DNA of 64,000 nt from Hyphomicrobiales bacterium (GCA_021775415.1 JAJFHV010000020.1:124001-188000); one strand, 5' to 3'. Counted from the stretch's first letter, positions 52,188 through 61,501 are shown. The notes: generated by a model from the sequence alone, not told the origin. Numbers and translations: made by a program.

Positions 52188-53813
52188 TCAAAATTTTCCG
52201 TCATAGGATTTGCGACCAATTCGGCAGGCAAGGATTGTGAATGTATCGCGCTGGAGGGCGGATAACGTTTCTTTTTCCAGCGAAGATGTATTGTCTATCC
52301 AGACACCATGACCCCCGAGTGCTTTTGCAATGGCGGGGAAATCTGAGCCGGTAAAATCGACTCCCAGATTGGGTCTTCCAGAGGCGCGTTGTTTCATCTC
52401 GATGAGCGTCAGGCTTTCATCGACCAACACCACGATCACAACGGGAATGTTATATTCGCGAAGTGTTGCGAGCTCACCCAGGCCCATTTCAAGTCCGGCG
52501 TCGCCAACAAAAGCGATCACAGGTGTTTCGGGGTTGGCAAGTTTGTAGCCGGCTGCGATGGGCACCGCACAGGCCATTGTGCAAAGGGCGGAAGATTGCA
52601 GCAGGGTTTTGGGAGATGGACAGTGCCACATCTGGCTCAACAGAATCCGGTGCGCGCCACTGTCGGCTGTTGCAACAGTTTCTGTCGGCATAATTGTGCG
52701 GAGTGTTTCAAATACCACATCCGGTCCGAATTCATCACCAGATGCGAACGTCTCGTGCAGGGCGCTGCGCAAGTTTGCTGCATATTGGGGAATATCATTC
52801 CTGCCCGGGTTCATTGCCGTGCCGAGCTTTTCAAGAGCAGGGCCGATCGCGTTTGAAATTGTGTGAGTAACCTCGTGCATTGCGTGTTTGCGTTCCACTG
52901 AAGTAATTTCAATCACTGGAACATTAGTCGGCCACGGATTGCGCCAGCCGATGCGCATTTCAATTGGGTCATAGCCTAGCAACAAAATGCAGTCGGATTG
53001 CTGAATTGCAGGAAGAACAAGTTTGTCTGCCTTCGGTGAAAGCCCCGCCCCGCCAATTGCCAGTCCATCTCGCTCGTCTATCAGGCCTTTTGCCTTGTAG
53101 GTGGTGAGCAGGGGAATGTTGAATTTGTGACAAAACGCTTCAATTGCGGGACCCGCATTTTCATTCACCGCGTCAACGCCGGCAATCGCGATTGGGTTTT
53201 TGGCCTCGCCCAACAGTTTCGCGCATTTCGGAATTTGCGCTTCATCCATCGATTGTGTCGACGTTACATTTGGCACGATGGTTTCAGGAAGCTGTTCTGT
53301 TGCCGGATTTTCAGCGACGGAAACCGGAACATCAAGATGCACCGGACCTAATTGTGACTCCCGGGTAATTGCGATGGCCTCACGCGTCACCTGGGCGGTG
53401 GTTGAGGGCGTGGCTGTAAGCGTGGCTTTGACGACCGGTGCCAGCATCGCGCCATGGTCGAAAATCTGATGCGTGTAGGTCTTTGCTTCTTCGGCATCCA
53501 CGCACCCGGAAATGAAGATCAGTGGCACCCTGTCTTGCATGGCGTTGGCGACCACATTAACCGCATTGGCAACCCCGGGTCCAAGCGTTGCAATCAGCAC
53601 AGGTGGAAAACCGTCTGCCTGCCAAGCTCCCTCGGCCATGAAACCTGCAGCATTTTCGTGTTTGGTGAGAATGAACTCGATGCCCTCATGGGCAAGCGCC
53701 TCGATGATTGCCAGAACCTCGCCGCCAGGAATTCCGAATGCCCGCTTACAACCATGTGCCGCAAGCGTTGCGGCAAGCAGTTGGGCACCAGTAGGATTTT
53801 GATTGGATGACAT
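52188..53813 (-). CDS. Thiamine-diphosphate-dependent enzyme, acetolactate synthase-like, atypical TPP motif
   Basis: 541 residues, three-domain TPP enzyme. Glu53 in TKHENAAGFMAEG is the cofactor-activating residue. The Mg-TPP motif reads VGDAGLEMGLGELATL and then VVLVDESLTLIEMKQ: GDA in place of GDG, and Val where the metal-binding Asn normally precedes Asp. Related paralogues have N-D-A-S-L at this place. The change may weaken or alter cofactor binding. Family activities are decarboxylation or carboligation; the true reaction is unknown. ATG 53813 (MSSNQNPTGAQLL) is chosen over the frame from 53870. Divergent from the radical SAM operon. Confidence 0.86.
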   Translation of the reverse strand: MSSNQNPTGAQLLAATLAAHGCKRAFGIPGGEVLAIIEALAHEGIEFILTKHENAAGFMAEGAWQADGFPPVLIATLGPGVANAVNVVANAMQDRVPLIFISGCVDAEEAKTYTHQIFDHGAMLAPVVKATLTATPSTTAQVTREAIAITRESQLGPVHLDVPVSVAENPATEQLPETIVPNVTSTQSMDEAQIPKCAKLLGEAKNPIAIAGVDAVNENAGPAIEAFCHKFNIPLLTTYKAKGLIDERDGLAIGGAGLSPKADKLVLPAIQQSDCILLLGYDPIEMRIGWRNPWPTNVPVIEITSVERKHAMHEVTHTISNAIGPALEKLGTAMNPGRNDIPQYAANLRSALHETFASGDEFGPDVVFETLRTIMPTETVATADSGAHRILLSQMWHCPSPKTLLQSSALCTMACAVPIAAGYKLANPETPVIAFVGDAGLEMGLGELATLREYNIPVVIVVLVDESLTLIEMKQRASGRPNLGVDFTGSDFPAIAKALGGHGVWIDNTSSLEKETLSALQRDTFTILACRIGRKSYDGKF

Positions 53814-54025
53814 TCTGTTTGGTTCCGGTTGCGATTTGAAGCGGCCCATCTGCCGCGAGTCGGTGTACAATGAAACCCCTGAACCATCAATTCAATGTGA
53901 ATAAACTACATCTACGGGTGAATGGCGTGCCCTTGTCAAACGGGGAGCGGGTTTTGTATGTACATTGCAACATCATTCGCCAGTGGGCTTTCTACATCCA
54001 CCGCAAATTTGAAGGAACAAGTTAT
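53814..54025. promoter_or_regulatory. Divergent promoter region, TPP enzyme / radical SAM operon
   Basis: 212 bp between the two chosen starts. A plus-strand frame is open from 53870 and could add 52 residues to the radical SAM protein, but this N-terminal stretch is not family-like and has no ribosome binding site, whereas AAGGA precedes ATG 54026. No strong palindrome is seen. Confidence 0.4.
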
Positions 54026-54985
54026 ATGGCCATCGGCCTTGATACTTCACTGTTGGAAAGGCCCGGAAAATTTTCAGACCCGGCTGTGACTGCAAAAGGT
54101 GAACAAAGAGCCCGTATTGGCCTTGGGGCACTGAAGACCCTGTGGTTCAATACCGGCACGCTTTGCAATTTGGCCTGCACGAACTGTTATATTGAGTCGA
54201 CTCCCAAAAATGACCGGCTCGTCTATCTAAGTGTCGCTGAAGTTGAGCAGTATCTTGATGAAATTCGGGATAACAGTCTGGGTACCAAGGAGATAGGAAT
54301 TACCGGCGGTGAGCCTTTCATGAATCCGGAAATTATCGACATCATGGAACTGGCTCTGGCTCGGGGGTTTCGATTGTTGGTATTGACCAATGCCATGCGC
54401 CCGATGATGAAATGCGAAAAAGAATTGTTACGGCTGAAAGAGGCCTATGGCTCAGCGATGACGTTGAGGGTTTCTGTCGATCATTTCAAAAAATCACTGC
54501 ATGAAGAAGAACGCGGAGCCCATAGCTGGGCCCCGATGATGCTCGGCTTTGAGTGGTTGGCTCGCAACGGATTTCAAATTGATGTGGCCGGACGCACCCG
54601 ATGGGGTGAAAACGAGGCAGAGTTGAGAGTTGGTTTTGCGAGCCTGTTCAAGGATCATGGCATTGCGATAGATGCACATGACAACAAACAACTGGTGTTG
54701 TTTCCGGAAATGGATGCCGAAGCGGAAGTGCCGGAAATTACTGTCGATTGCTGGGATATCCTGAACGTTGATCCCGGTGACATGATGTGTGCGTCTTCGC
54801 GCATGGTGGTAAAACACAAGGGACAGGATCAACCTTCCGTAATGGCTTGCACTTTGCTTGCCTACGACGAACAGTTCAATTTAGGCAACACCCTGGAAGG
54901 TGCGGCTGTTCCTGTTGCGCTTAATCATCCGCATTGTTCCAAATTTTGCGTTCTTGGTGGTGGTGCCTGCAGTGCAGGTGAATAA
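54026..54985 (+). CDS. Radical SAM protein of a MTA phosphorylase/glycosyltransferase operon
   Basis: 319 residues. The cluster motif is Cys47-x3-Cys51-x2-Cys54 (TLCNLACTNCYIES) and the SAM motif GGEP follows at 94-97 (GITGGEPFMNPEI). C-terminal cysteines (DCWDIL, MMCASS, MACTLL, HCSKFCVLGGGAC) suggest a SPASM-like auxiliary cluster. ATG 54026 has AAGGA 9 nt upstream. First gene of an operon with an MTA phosphorylase (43 nt later) and two glycosyltransferases named in family databases as radical SAM/selenodomain-associated or arsenosugar biosynthesis proteins. It is not the DUF3641-type ArsS as far as I can tell. Product unknown. Confidence 0.88.
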   Translation: MAIGLDTSLLERPGKFSDPAVTAKGEQRARIGLGALKTLWFNTGTLCNLACTNCYIESTPKNDRLVYLSVAEVEQYLDEIRDNSLGTKEIGITGGEPFMNPEIIDIMELALARGFRLLVLTNAMRPMMKCEKELLRLKEAYGSAMTLRVSVDHFKKSLHEEERGAHSWAPMMLGFEWLARNGFQIDVAGRTRWGENEAELRVGFASLFKDHGIAIDAHDNKQLVLFPEMDAEAEVPEITVDCWDILNVDPGDMMCASSRMVVKHKGQDQPSVMACTLLAYDEQFNLGNTLEGAAVPVALNHPHCSKFCVLGGGACSAGE

Positions 54986-55028
54986 TAAATACAAGATTTC
55001 ATAATCTCGAGGGCTGGAGGGACGACAA

Positions 55029-55874
55029 GTGCTGGCAATTATTGGTGGAACCGGCCTCTACAAGGTTGACGCATTGGAAGTTATTTCCGAGATCGAAGTT
55101 GATACCCCATTTGGAAAACCGTCTGCGCCGGTCATGAAAGCCCGGCTTGGCGAGCAGGAAGTGTTGTTCCTTCCCCGGCATGGCTCGGGCCACAAGTTTT
55201 TGCCGCATGAGATTAATTATCGTGCGAACATATTTGCACTGAAAAAATCAGGCGCCCGGATGATTCTCGGGTTTTCTGCTGTAGGTAGTTTGAGGGAGGA
55301 AATTCCTCCCGGTGACTTTGCTATTCCGGAGCAGTATTTTGACTGGACGCGCGGAAACCGCGAACTTACTTTTTTTGGTGATGGTATTGCTGCACATATT
55401 TCAACCGCAGTTCCAACCTGTCCTGATCTTACCCGGTGGATTGCGACAACGGCCAAGGCGCTCAACATTCCATTGCATACCGGCAAAACCTACGCCTGTG
55501 TGGAGGGTCCGCGACTGGGTACAAGAGCGGAAAGCAATTTCATGCGTCAGTCTGGATGCGATCTGGTTGGCATGACCAATATCCCGGAAGTATTTTTGGC
55601 GCGTGAAGCGCAGCTTTGTTATGCGACGATCGGTATATCAACCGACTATGATTGCTGGCTGGATGATCCGGCACATCATGTGAGTGTTGCGGATGTAATA
55701 GAGCGGTTTGGGGCTAGTCTGGAAACTGCCAAAACACTGTTGATTGCGCTGCTCAAATCTCCACTGCCGAAAATTGACGAAGAATATCGACAGGCACTCA
55801 AAATGGCGGTGTTAACCCCGGATGATGCGATCGCGCCTGAGAAGCTTGAGATGCTGGCCGTGCTTCGGGAATAG
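55029..55874 (+). CDS. mtnP: S-methyl-5'-thioadenosine phosphorylase family protein
   Basis: 281-residue nucleoside phosphorylase. IIGGTGLYKV (phosphate site), LPRHGSGHKFLPHEINYRAN, EGPRLGTRAESNFMRQ and GMTNIPEVFLAREAQLCYA are present, and STDYDCWLD with the Asp pair marks preference for 5'-substituted 5'-deoxyadenosine (MTA) over guanosine-type nucleosides. It cleaves MTA or 5'-deoxyadenosine to adenine and a ribose-1-phosphate derivative. GTG 55029 with GGAGG 8 nt upstream. In this operon it could salvage 5'-deoxyadenosine made by the radical SAM enzyme, or release adenine from a 5'-modified nucleoside intermediate. No other methionine-salvage gene is near. Confidence 0.92.
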   Translation: MLAIIGGTGLYKVDALEVISEIEVDTPFGKPSAPVMKARLGEQEVLFLPRHGSGHKFLPHEINYRANIFALKKSGARMILGFSAVGSLREEIPPGDFAIPEQYFDWTRGNRELTFFGDGIAAHISTAVPTCPDLTRWIATTAKALNIPLHTGKTYACVEGPRLGTRAESNFMRQSGCDLVGMTNIPEVFLAREAQLCYATIGISTDYDCWLDDPAHHVSVADVIERFGASLETAKTLLIALLKSPLPKIDEEYRQALKMAVLTPDDAIAPEKLEMLAVLRE

Positions 55875-55884
55875 GGGCATTGGT

Positions 55885-56568
55885 ATGCTTTCCGTCGTTA
55901 TTCCCCTTGCACCCGATGAGACCGAATTACCGGAACTTGTTTCCCAGTTGCAAAGCCTTCCTTCAGATAGCGAAATCATACTGGCTTATGATGAGCACGC
56001 TGCGAAACCAAAATCCGGTGCACGAAATTTATGCGTGAAGCCCCGTGCGATATCGGTTAGTTCTGGCCGGGCCGGCCAAATGAATGCCGCTGCCAAGTCT
56101 GCGAAAGGAGACTATCTGTGGTTTTTACATGCGGATTCACGGTTGGATGCGAATACCATTTCCGCACTGCTTGAGTGTATCAATCAGGAAGAGGATGCAT
56201 TGTATTATCATGATCTGGCATTTTTGCCGGATGGACCAAGTACTATGCCAATCAATGCCTGGGGCGTAAAATTCAGATCAAACTGGCTGAAGACGCCGTT
56301 TGGTGATCAAGGGTTTTGTGTTCGTCGCGAAGTCTTTTACCAGATAGGCCGATATTGTGAAGACGCTCCTTACGGGGAAGATCACCTGCTGGTCTGGCAA
56401 GCGCTGCAGGCGGGTGTGCCGGTTCGCTCAACCGGTGCAAGGCTCTTTACCAGTGCACGCAAGTACTCGAAAAACGGCTGGCTTAAAACAACACTCAAGC
56501 ATATTTATCTTTGGGCGGTACAGGCAGCGCCCGAGTTGGTGACTTTGCTAAGGAAGCGTTTGTCATGA
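55885..56568 (+). CDS. Family 2 glycosyltransferase, TIGR04283-like (arsenosugar/selenodomain-associated)
   Basis: 227-residue GT-A glycosyltransferase. It starts MLSVVIPLAPDETELPEL, has SSGRAGQMNAAAKSAKGDYL and the metal-site FLHADSRLDANT, then PFGDQGFCVRREVF and PYGEDHLLVWQA. These blocks match the small soluble GT2 group (TIGR04283) found with radical SAM genes and arsenosugar synthesis. ATG 55885 with AGGGG upstream is preferred; the frame reaches back to 55822 inside the phosphorylase gene. Its stop is overlapped 4 bp by the next gene. Confidence 0.9.
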   Translation: MLSVVIPLAPDETELPELVSQLQSLPSDSEIILAYDEHAAKPKSGARNLCVKPRAISVSSGRAGQMNAAAKSAKGDYLWFLHADSRLDANTISALLECINQEEDALYYHDLAFLPDGPSTMPINAWGVKFRSNWLKTPFGDQGFCVRREVFYQIGRYCEDAPYGEDHLLVWQALQAGVPVRSTGARLFTSARKYSKNGWLKTTLKHIYLWAVQAAPELVTLLRKRLS

Positions 56569-57245
56569 ACGGGGCAATTGCAATTTTTGCAAAGACACTT
56601 GGACTTACGCCGGTCAAAACCCGGTTGGCCGAGGGCATTGGCAGGGATCGGGCAGATGAATTCTACCGGTTTAGTGTTGCGGCAACTGCTGAAACACTAA
56701 AGCAAGTCCAGGATGGCTCCAGCGGCAAAATCCAACCCTACTGGGCATTGGCAGAAGCTGAAGCCGTCGGACTGCCCCAATGGAATACGTTTCCCTCAAT
56801 ATGGACGGGGGAGGGTGATCTTGGGGCACGTCTTAACTGTGTGTCCGAGCAATTGTTTGTCGATCATGACTTTGTAATGATGATCGGAACGGATAGTCCG
56901 CAGCTTTCCCCGGATATATTCATTCGAGCAGTGACAGCACTGGAAAGTGGTCGTCATGACTGCGTCATTGGGCCATCAGTGGATGGCGGGTTTTATCTGC
57001 TTGTCTCGAAGCGGCCTGTTCCTTCTGAAATCTGGAAGGGCATCGCATACAGCAAGGATACAACTCTTGATGAGTTATCAACATTGCTGAAAAAGGACGG
57101 GTGGCGGATACACTATCTCTCTACGGAGCTTGATGTTGATACGAAGGAAGATCTTGTAAATCTGAAACTGTCATTCACCGGTACTGACGACGTTGAACTG
57201 CCGGCTCGCCAATCGCTTTTTGAGTGGCTGGACGCTCTCAATTGA
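56565..57245 (+). CDS. DUF2064 nucleotidyl/glycosyltransferase-like protein, TIGR04282-like
   Basis: 226 residues beginning MNGAIAIFAKTLGLTPVKTRLAEGIG, the family signature of TIGR04282 (radical SAM/selenodomain-associated transferase 1), a GT-A/MobA-like fold. The IGTDSPQLSPDI motif carries the metal-binding Asp and GPSVDGGFYLL is the second conserved block. Members are paired with TIGR04283 enzymes and are proposed to make or transfer a sugar nucleotide. ATG 56565 overlaps the preceding stop (ATGA). Last gene of the radical SAM operon; convergent with the adenylate cyclase, 27 nt apart. Confidence 0.9.
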   Translation: MNGAIAIFAKTLGLTPVKTRLAEGIGRDRADEFYRFSVAATAETLKQVQDGSSGKIQPYWALAEAEAVGLPQWNTFPSIWTGEGDLGARLNCVSEQLFVDHDFVMMIGTDSPQLSPDIFIRAVTALESGRHDCVIGPSVDGGFYLLVSKRPVPSEIWKGIAYSKDTTLDELSTLLKKDGWRIHYLSTELDVDTKEDLVNLKLSFTGTDDVELPARQSLFEWLDALN

Positions 57246-57272
57246 TTGCAGCCGTTCAGTACAGAGTTAGCG

Positions 57273-59522
57273 CTACTTCGACGTTGCAGTGTAAACCCCG
57301 TCCCATGCACTGCCCGGTGGATTTGCCCTGAATTCCGCAATCCTTGTTTCATAGATGAACAGGTACTCTGAAAAGTCGAACCGAAATTTTTCAACCACAC
57401 CTTCAAGCAATTCCATTGCTTCAAATGCGGATTGCCAATCCTGGTTGCGATAGGCAGCGATCATCGTGGCATTCATTGCCCTCATTGCTTTGAATTCGTC
57501 CGTTTGGGCGTAGGCTTCATCCCCGGCCAGGGCAAATATGCGGGCCGGCTCGTTCTTGCCTTTCACTCGAATGAGATCCACCTCGAATGTTGCCAGTCTA
57601 TCCGAGACAACGTCGGCAGTGCCTTCGCCAATTATGATTGGCAAACCATAGGGTTTTGACTGCCCCTCAAGCCGGGAGGCGAGGTTTACGGTGTCACCAA
57701 GTGCCGTGTAGTCGAACCTTGTGTCACTGCCCATGTTGCCCACTACACAGTCACCTGTATTGATTCCCGCCCCGATGTTGATTGCGTGATAGGTTTCGTC
57801 GGAATCCTTAAGCTCGGCAGCCCGGGTCTCGTTTAGCTGGCGCACGTTTTCAATCATTTCAAGGCCAGCCATGCAGGCATTGTAGGCATGGTCCTTATCA
57901 TCAACCGGCGCATTCCAGAATGCCATGACCGCATCGCCCATGTATTTGTCGATGGTGCCGTTAAGGTCCAGAATTGGTTGGGACATAACCGTCAGGAACT
58001 TGTTCATTAAACGGGTAAGTCCTTGGGGATCTTCCCGGTAGCTCTCTGAAATCGTCGTGAAGCCGCGCACATCGGTGAACAATACCGATAGTTTCCGGGT
58101 TTCGCCGCCAAGCACCAGCAGATCGGGATCATCACTTAATTGATCAACCAGTGCCGGTGACAAATACTGGCCGAATGCCCCTCGAATTTGCCGCTTCTGG
58201 CGCTCTTCCCGGATGTAGTTTGCGGTCGCTGCCAGAATAAACAGTGTTATTGCAACGAGTATTGGAAATATCGGATCAATCAACGTGCGATGCTGGACGA
58301 ACATCCAGACGGAGCCAGCCACAAATATACCCATTCCTCCAGCCGCCGTTACAAACGACCAGATGGCTCCAAGTTTTGGAACGATGATGATGATCAACAG
58401 GCCAGCTACAAGTGCGATTGCCAATTCAATGGGTGTTGCCAATGGCGGTCGCACCAACATTTGGCCGGTTAAAATGTTCTCGATGACCTGGGCGTGAATT
58501 TCCACGCCGGGCATTTGCACCCCAAGCGGGGTTGCACGAGTATCTTCCAGGCCAACGGCGGATGTTCCAACCAGAAGTATATGGCCAGCAATTTTAGAAT
58601 AATCGGCAGTGCCATCCAGGGCTGCACCGGCTGAAACATACCGGGAGCGAAGGCTCTTTGAGAAATAGGGCCAGACCATTCCCCTACGATCGGTTGGCAC
58701 AAGATTGCCTGCAACTACCACTCCATACAGTCCCGCCTCATTGGCCTTGGTCGCGGAACCGAAACCGCCGGTTGCTATGCGCAAGGTTTCAGCCGAAAGC
58801 GCCAGACGAATTTTGTCACCAAAACGCATAATCAGTGGAACTCTGCGGTAAATCCCATCCGGGTCAGGCGTGACACTGAACACTCCGTGTCCACTTGCAC
58901 TTGCCTCAAGTGACGGCATGTTGCGAACCAGATTCGGAAATGGTGTGATGAACGGGAGTGGGTCTTCGCCAATTTTGGTTATCCCATACTCCTCAATTTC
59001 TTGAGTATTTTCACCCACATCGCTTTGTGATCTGACGCTGGTTTGACCAACGATGACGGGATGTTTCTTCATTGCGGCCGCCATCACAGAATCATTGGTT
59101 GGCAGGGTTTGTAATTCGGCCCGGATACTCTCCTCAAGATCGGGGTTGTCTTTGGCAATCTGGTCCGGGGAAAGACGATCTGCTTCAGAAAAAACAATGT
59201 CAAAGCCTGTCGCGACCGCGCCATTCTCCCGCAGTTTGTCAATCAGATCCGCAATGCGGGTACGTGGCCAGGGCCATTGACCATATTTTCTCAGACTTTC
59301 TTCATCCAGATCAATGATTGTAATCGGCTGTTTCACATATTCGCGTGGTTTCATGCGTTGATAAAAGTCAAATCCCTGATGTCGCAATGTCTGCAAAAAA
59401 AGCGGATCTTCAACACGCAATACCAATAGGGCAGCAAGAAGCACCAACCCAATCAGACGCGTGGGCGTAAAGGCAGCGCGAACCCTGCCAAGGAAACTAT
59501 TTCCCGATTTTTTGTCCCCCAT
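57273..59522 (-). CDS. CHASE2-domain adenylate/guanylate cyclase
   Basis: 749-residue membrane signalling enzyme. One N-terminal membrane segment (~17-35) is followed by a periplasmic CHASE2 sensor (PITIIDLDEESLRKYGQWPW to ~370), about three membrane segments (IELAIALVAGLLIIIIVP, then two more, ~380-460) and a class III cyclase domain from ~485 (RKLSVLFTDVRGFTTISE, with metal Asp; MGDAVMAFWNAP; DTRFDYTALGDTVNLASRLE). It makes cAMP (or cGMP) in response to an unknown periplasmic signal. No partner gene is fused or adjacent. Usual length for this architecture (about 700-750). Confidence 0.94.
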   Translation of the reverse strand: MGDKKSGNSFLGRVRAAFTPTRLIGLVLLAALLVLRVEDPLFLQTLRHQGFDFYQRMKPREYVKQPITIIDLDEESLRKYGQWPWPRTRIADLIDKLRENGAVATGFDIVFSEADRLSPDQIAKDNPDLEESIRAELQTLPTNDSVMAAAMKKHPVIVGQTSVRSQSDVGENTQEIEEYGITKIGEDPLPFITPFPNLVRNMPSLEASASGHGVFSVTPDPDGIYRRVPLIMRFGDKIRLALSAETLRIATGGFGSATKANEAGLYGVVVAGNLVPTDRRGMVWPYFSKSLRSRYVSAGAALDGTADYSKIAGHILLVGTSAVGLEDTRATPLGVQMPGVEIHAQVIENILTGQMLVRPPLATPIELAIALVAGLLIIIIVPKLGAIWSFVTAAGGMGIFVAGSVWMFVQHRTLIDPIFPILVAITLFILAATANYIREERQKRQIRGAFGQYLSPALVDQLSDDPDLLVLGGETRKLSVLFTDVRGFTTISESYREDPQGLTRLMNKFLTVMSQPILDLNGTIDKYMGDAVMAFWNAPVDDKDHAYNACMAGLEMIENVRQLNETRAAELKDSDETYHAINIGAGINTGDCVVGNMGSDTRFDYTALGDTVNLASRLEGQSKPYGLPIIIGEGTADVVSDRLATFEVDLIRVKGKNEPARIFALAGDEAYAQTDEFKAMRAMNATMIAAYRNQDWQSAFEAMELLEGVVEKFRFDFSEYLFIYETRIAEFRANPPGSAWDGVYTATSK

Positions 59523-59712
59523 ACAACTTGCCTACCGGAATTTCTGGAATACAGGTTCCGCCCCTGTCGCTGCTATTTCAATAATAATCCCATAGTCACC
59601 AAACATACACTTTGTCAGCCCTCTTATGGAAATCTTATCTCCGTTTTACGCTATTCACAACGTGCGGATGTGGTATTTTCACTATGTCTCATTTATCGGG
59701 TGAAAATTGAAA
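59523..59712. promoter_or_regulatory. Divergent intergenic region, cyclase / esterase
   Basis: 190 bp between the divergent cyclase and esterase genes. AT-rich in the half near the esterase; no clear palindrome or known motif. It must hold both promoters. Confidence 0.35.
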
Positions 59713-60663
59713 ATGTCGGATTACCAGAAAAAATATGACACGTTGATAGATGTTGAAACCTGGGCGTTCATCGAAAAGACCAACAGCTTGCATCCACCTG
59801 AGACTTCCGAGTTTTCAATTGAACGTCAGCGCAAATTTTATGATGCGATGTGCAAGGAATTTTTCGCGGGGTATCCACCGGGGGTTGAGGCAACCGACGG
59901 AGTGATTGAAGGAAGATTTCCGGTTCCGATACGCAGTTACCGAAAGACTGGTTCATTTGCCAAAGCGCAAATCGTTTATCTGCATGGTGGTGGTTTTGTG
60001 TTTGGCGGACTGGACAGTCACGATGATGTCTGTGCTGAGCTGTGCGAGCATACCGGATATGAGTTGGTCTCGGTGGATTATCGATTGGCACCAGAAAACT
60101 TGTTCCCTTCCGACTTTGAGGATGCGTTGACTGGATTTACCTATGCAGCCGAAAAGAGCGACCTGCCGATTATCATGGTGGGGGACAGTGCGGGTGCAAA
60201 TCTAGCTGCTGCGGTCTGTCATCACGTCCGGGGTGCTGGTCGTCAGCCTGTTGGGCAAGTTTTGATCTACCCGGGTTTGGGAGGTGACATGACCAAGGGC
60301 TCCTATGTGGATCATTCAGATGCACCGCTTCTGCAGTCCAAGGACATCAGTTTCTATACCCATATACGGACAAATGGGGTGATCATCGAAAATGTACGAA
60401 GCTATGCGCCATTGCAGGATAGCAAATTTTCTGGCCTCCCTCCCACGGTCGTCATTTCAGCCGATTGCGACCCGATGCGCGATGATGGGGATGAATATTG
60501 CAAGCAGATCATCAATGCCGGAGGGAAAGCCCACTGGATAAATGAGGCAGGACTGGTGCACGGATACCTGCGCGCGCGGCACAGTGTAAAACGCGCCCGC
60601 GATAGTTTCTCGCGAATTACCGGAGCAGTCGCCGCGCTGGGAATTGGTGAGTGGCCGTATTAA
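59713..60663 (+). CDS. Alpha/beta hydrolase, hormone-sensitive-lipase type esterase
   Basis: 316-residue HSL (family IV) esterase. The HGGGFVFGG oxyanion-hole motif, the nucleophile in VGDSAGANLAAAV, a catalytic Asp in ADCDPMRDDG and the His in LVHGYLRAR are all visible. Cleaves short-chain carboxyl esters; natural substrate unknown. The frame also opens at TTG 59707, but ATG 59713 is preferred. Single gene, convergent with the phosphatase-superfamily gene, 4 nt apart. Confidence 0.92.
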   Translation: MSDYQKKYDTLIDVETWAFIEKTNSLHPPETSEFSIERQRKFYDAMCKEFFAGYPPGVEATDGVIEGRFPVPIRSYRKTGSFAKAQIVYLHGGGFVFGGLDSHDDVCAELCEHTGYELVSVDYRLAPENLFPSDFEDALTGFTYAAEKSDLPIIMVGDSAGANLAAAVCHHVRGAGRQPVGQVLIYPGLGGDMTKGSYVDHSDAPLLQSKDISFYTHIRTNGVIIENVRSYAPLQDSKFSGLPPTVVISADCDPMRDDGDEYCKQIINAGGKAHWINEAGLVHGYLRARHSVKRARDSFSRITGAVAALGIGEWPY

Positions 60664-60667
60664 CAGG

Positions 60668-61501
60668 CTAACTCAGGAACGGCTTGGCCTTCATGGAATT
60701 GGGTATCTTGATGCCCATGCGCTTAAGGATTGTTGGAGCAAGTTGTAGCTGATCCAGAGCGGTGTCCTGTTTCGGTCCCTTGCCACTGCCAAAGTAATAG
60801 AGCGCGAAATCCTGTTGCAAATCTTCATGGCCTCCATGGTGGCCACGGTCTGTCTGGCCGTGGTCAGCAGTTACAATCACTTCATAACCATCTTCCAGCC
60901 AGGTAGGCAGAAACGCTGCCAACATGCCATCCATCACGTAACAGGCATGGTCCATTTCGGTGCATTGATGGCCGAAGCGGTGCCCCATGCAATCAAGTGT
61001 GCTGGTGTGCAGGATGCCATAGTCAATTTTGTGCTTCTTTGTAAGCATGGTGAGCGTTGCAAACAGGTCAACATCAGAAGGCGTCATCTGGTTGATATGC
61101 CCGTAGCCTGTCATGGTGTGAAAACGGCCATGGTGGATTGGGCCCTTTGGCTCATCATATTCAATATCGCGGACCGGATCGAAAGGTGCACGATTAAAGA
61201 ATTCAGACCAAAATGAATGGGTTACAGCGCCAGTCTTGCCACTGGAAGATGCCACTTCCGAAAAAATGTCCGGCATGTCAATTCGAAAGCGAACATCATT
61301 TGACAGAATACCATGCGTCTGCGGATTTACACCGGTGTGGATCGAGGCATAGCAGGGTCCCGAAACTGAGGGGAGTGAAGCCGTCATCTTCCATCTGCGG
61401 GCATCGCCGGATTGAACCCAACCCTCAAGATTGCCAAACAGTCGGCACCAGTTGCGCCACGGCACGCCGTCCACAACAATAAGAAGCAGTTTGTTTTCCA
61501 T
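60668..61501 (-). CDS. Alkaline-phosphatase-superfamily hydrolase (nucleotide pyrophosphatase-like)
   Basis: 277-residue protein, short for the family. It starts LLLIVVDGVPWRNW (first metal Asp), has SLPSVSGPCYASIHTG with the nucleophile Ser/Thr region, THSFWSEFF and the second metal motif VIVTADHGQTDRGHHGGHE. The DGxxWxxx and ADHGxxxxxHGG pattern is that of type I phosphodiesterase/nucleotide pyrophosphatases and phosphonoacetate hydrolase. No signal peptide, so cytosolic. It follows the ABC ATPase gene by 15 nt, suggesting it acts on a compound imported by that transporter. Substrate unknown. Confidence 0.85.
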   Translation of the reverse strand: MENKLLLIVVDGVPWRNWCRLFGNLEGWVQSGDARRWKMTASLPSVSGPCYASIHTGVNPQTHGILSNDVRFRIDMPDIFSEVASSSGKTGAVTHSFWSEFFNRAPFDPVRDIEYDEPKGPIHHGRFHTMTGYGHINQMTPSDVDLFATLTMLTKKHKIDYGILHTSTLDCMGHRFGHQCTEMDHACYVMDGMLAAFLPTWLEDGYEVIVTADHGQTDRGHHGGHEDLQQDFALYYFGSGKGPKQDTALDQLQLAPTILKRMGIKIPNSMKAKPFLS

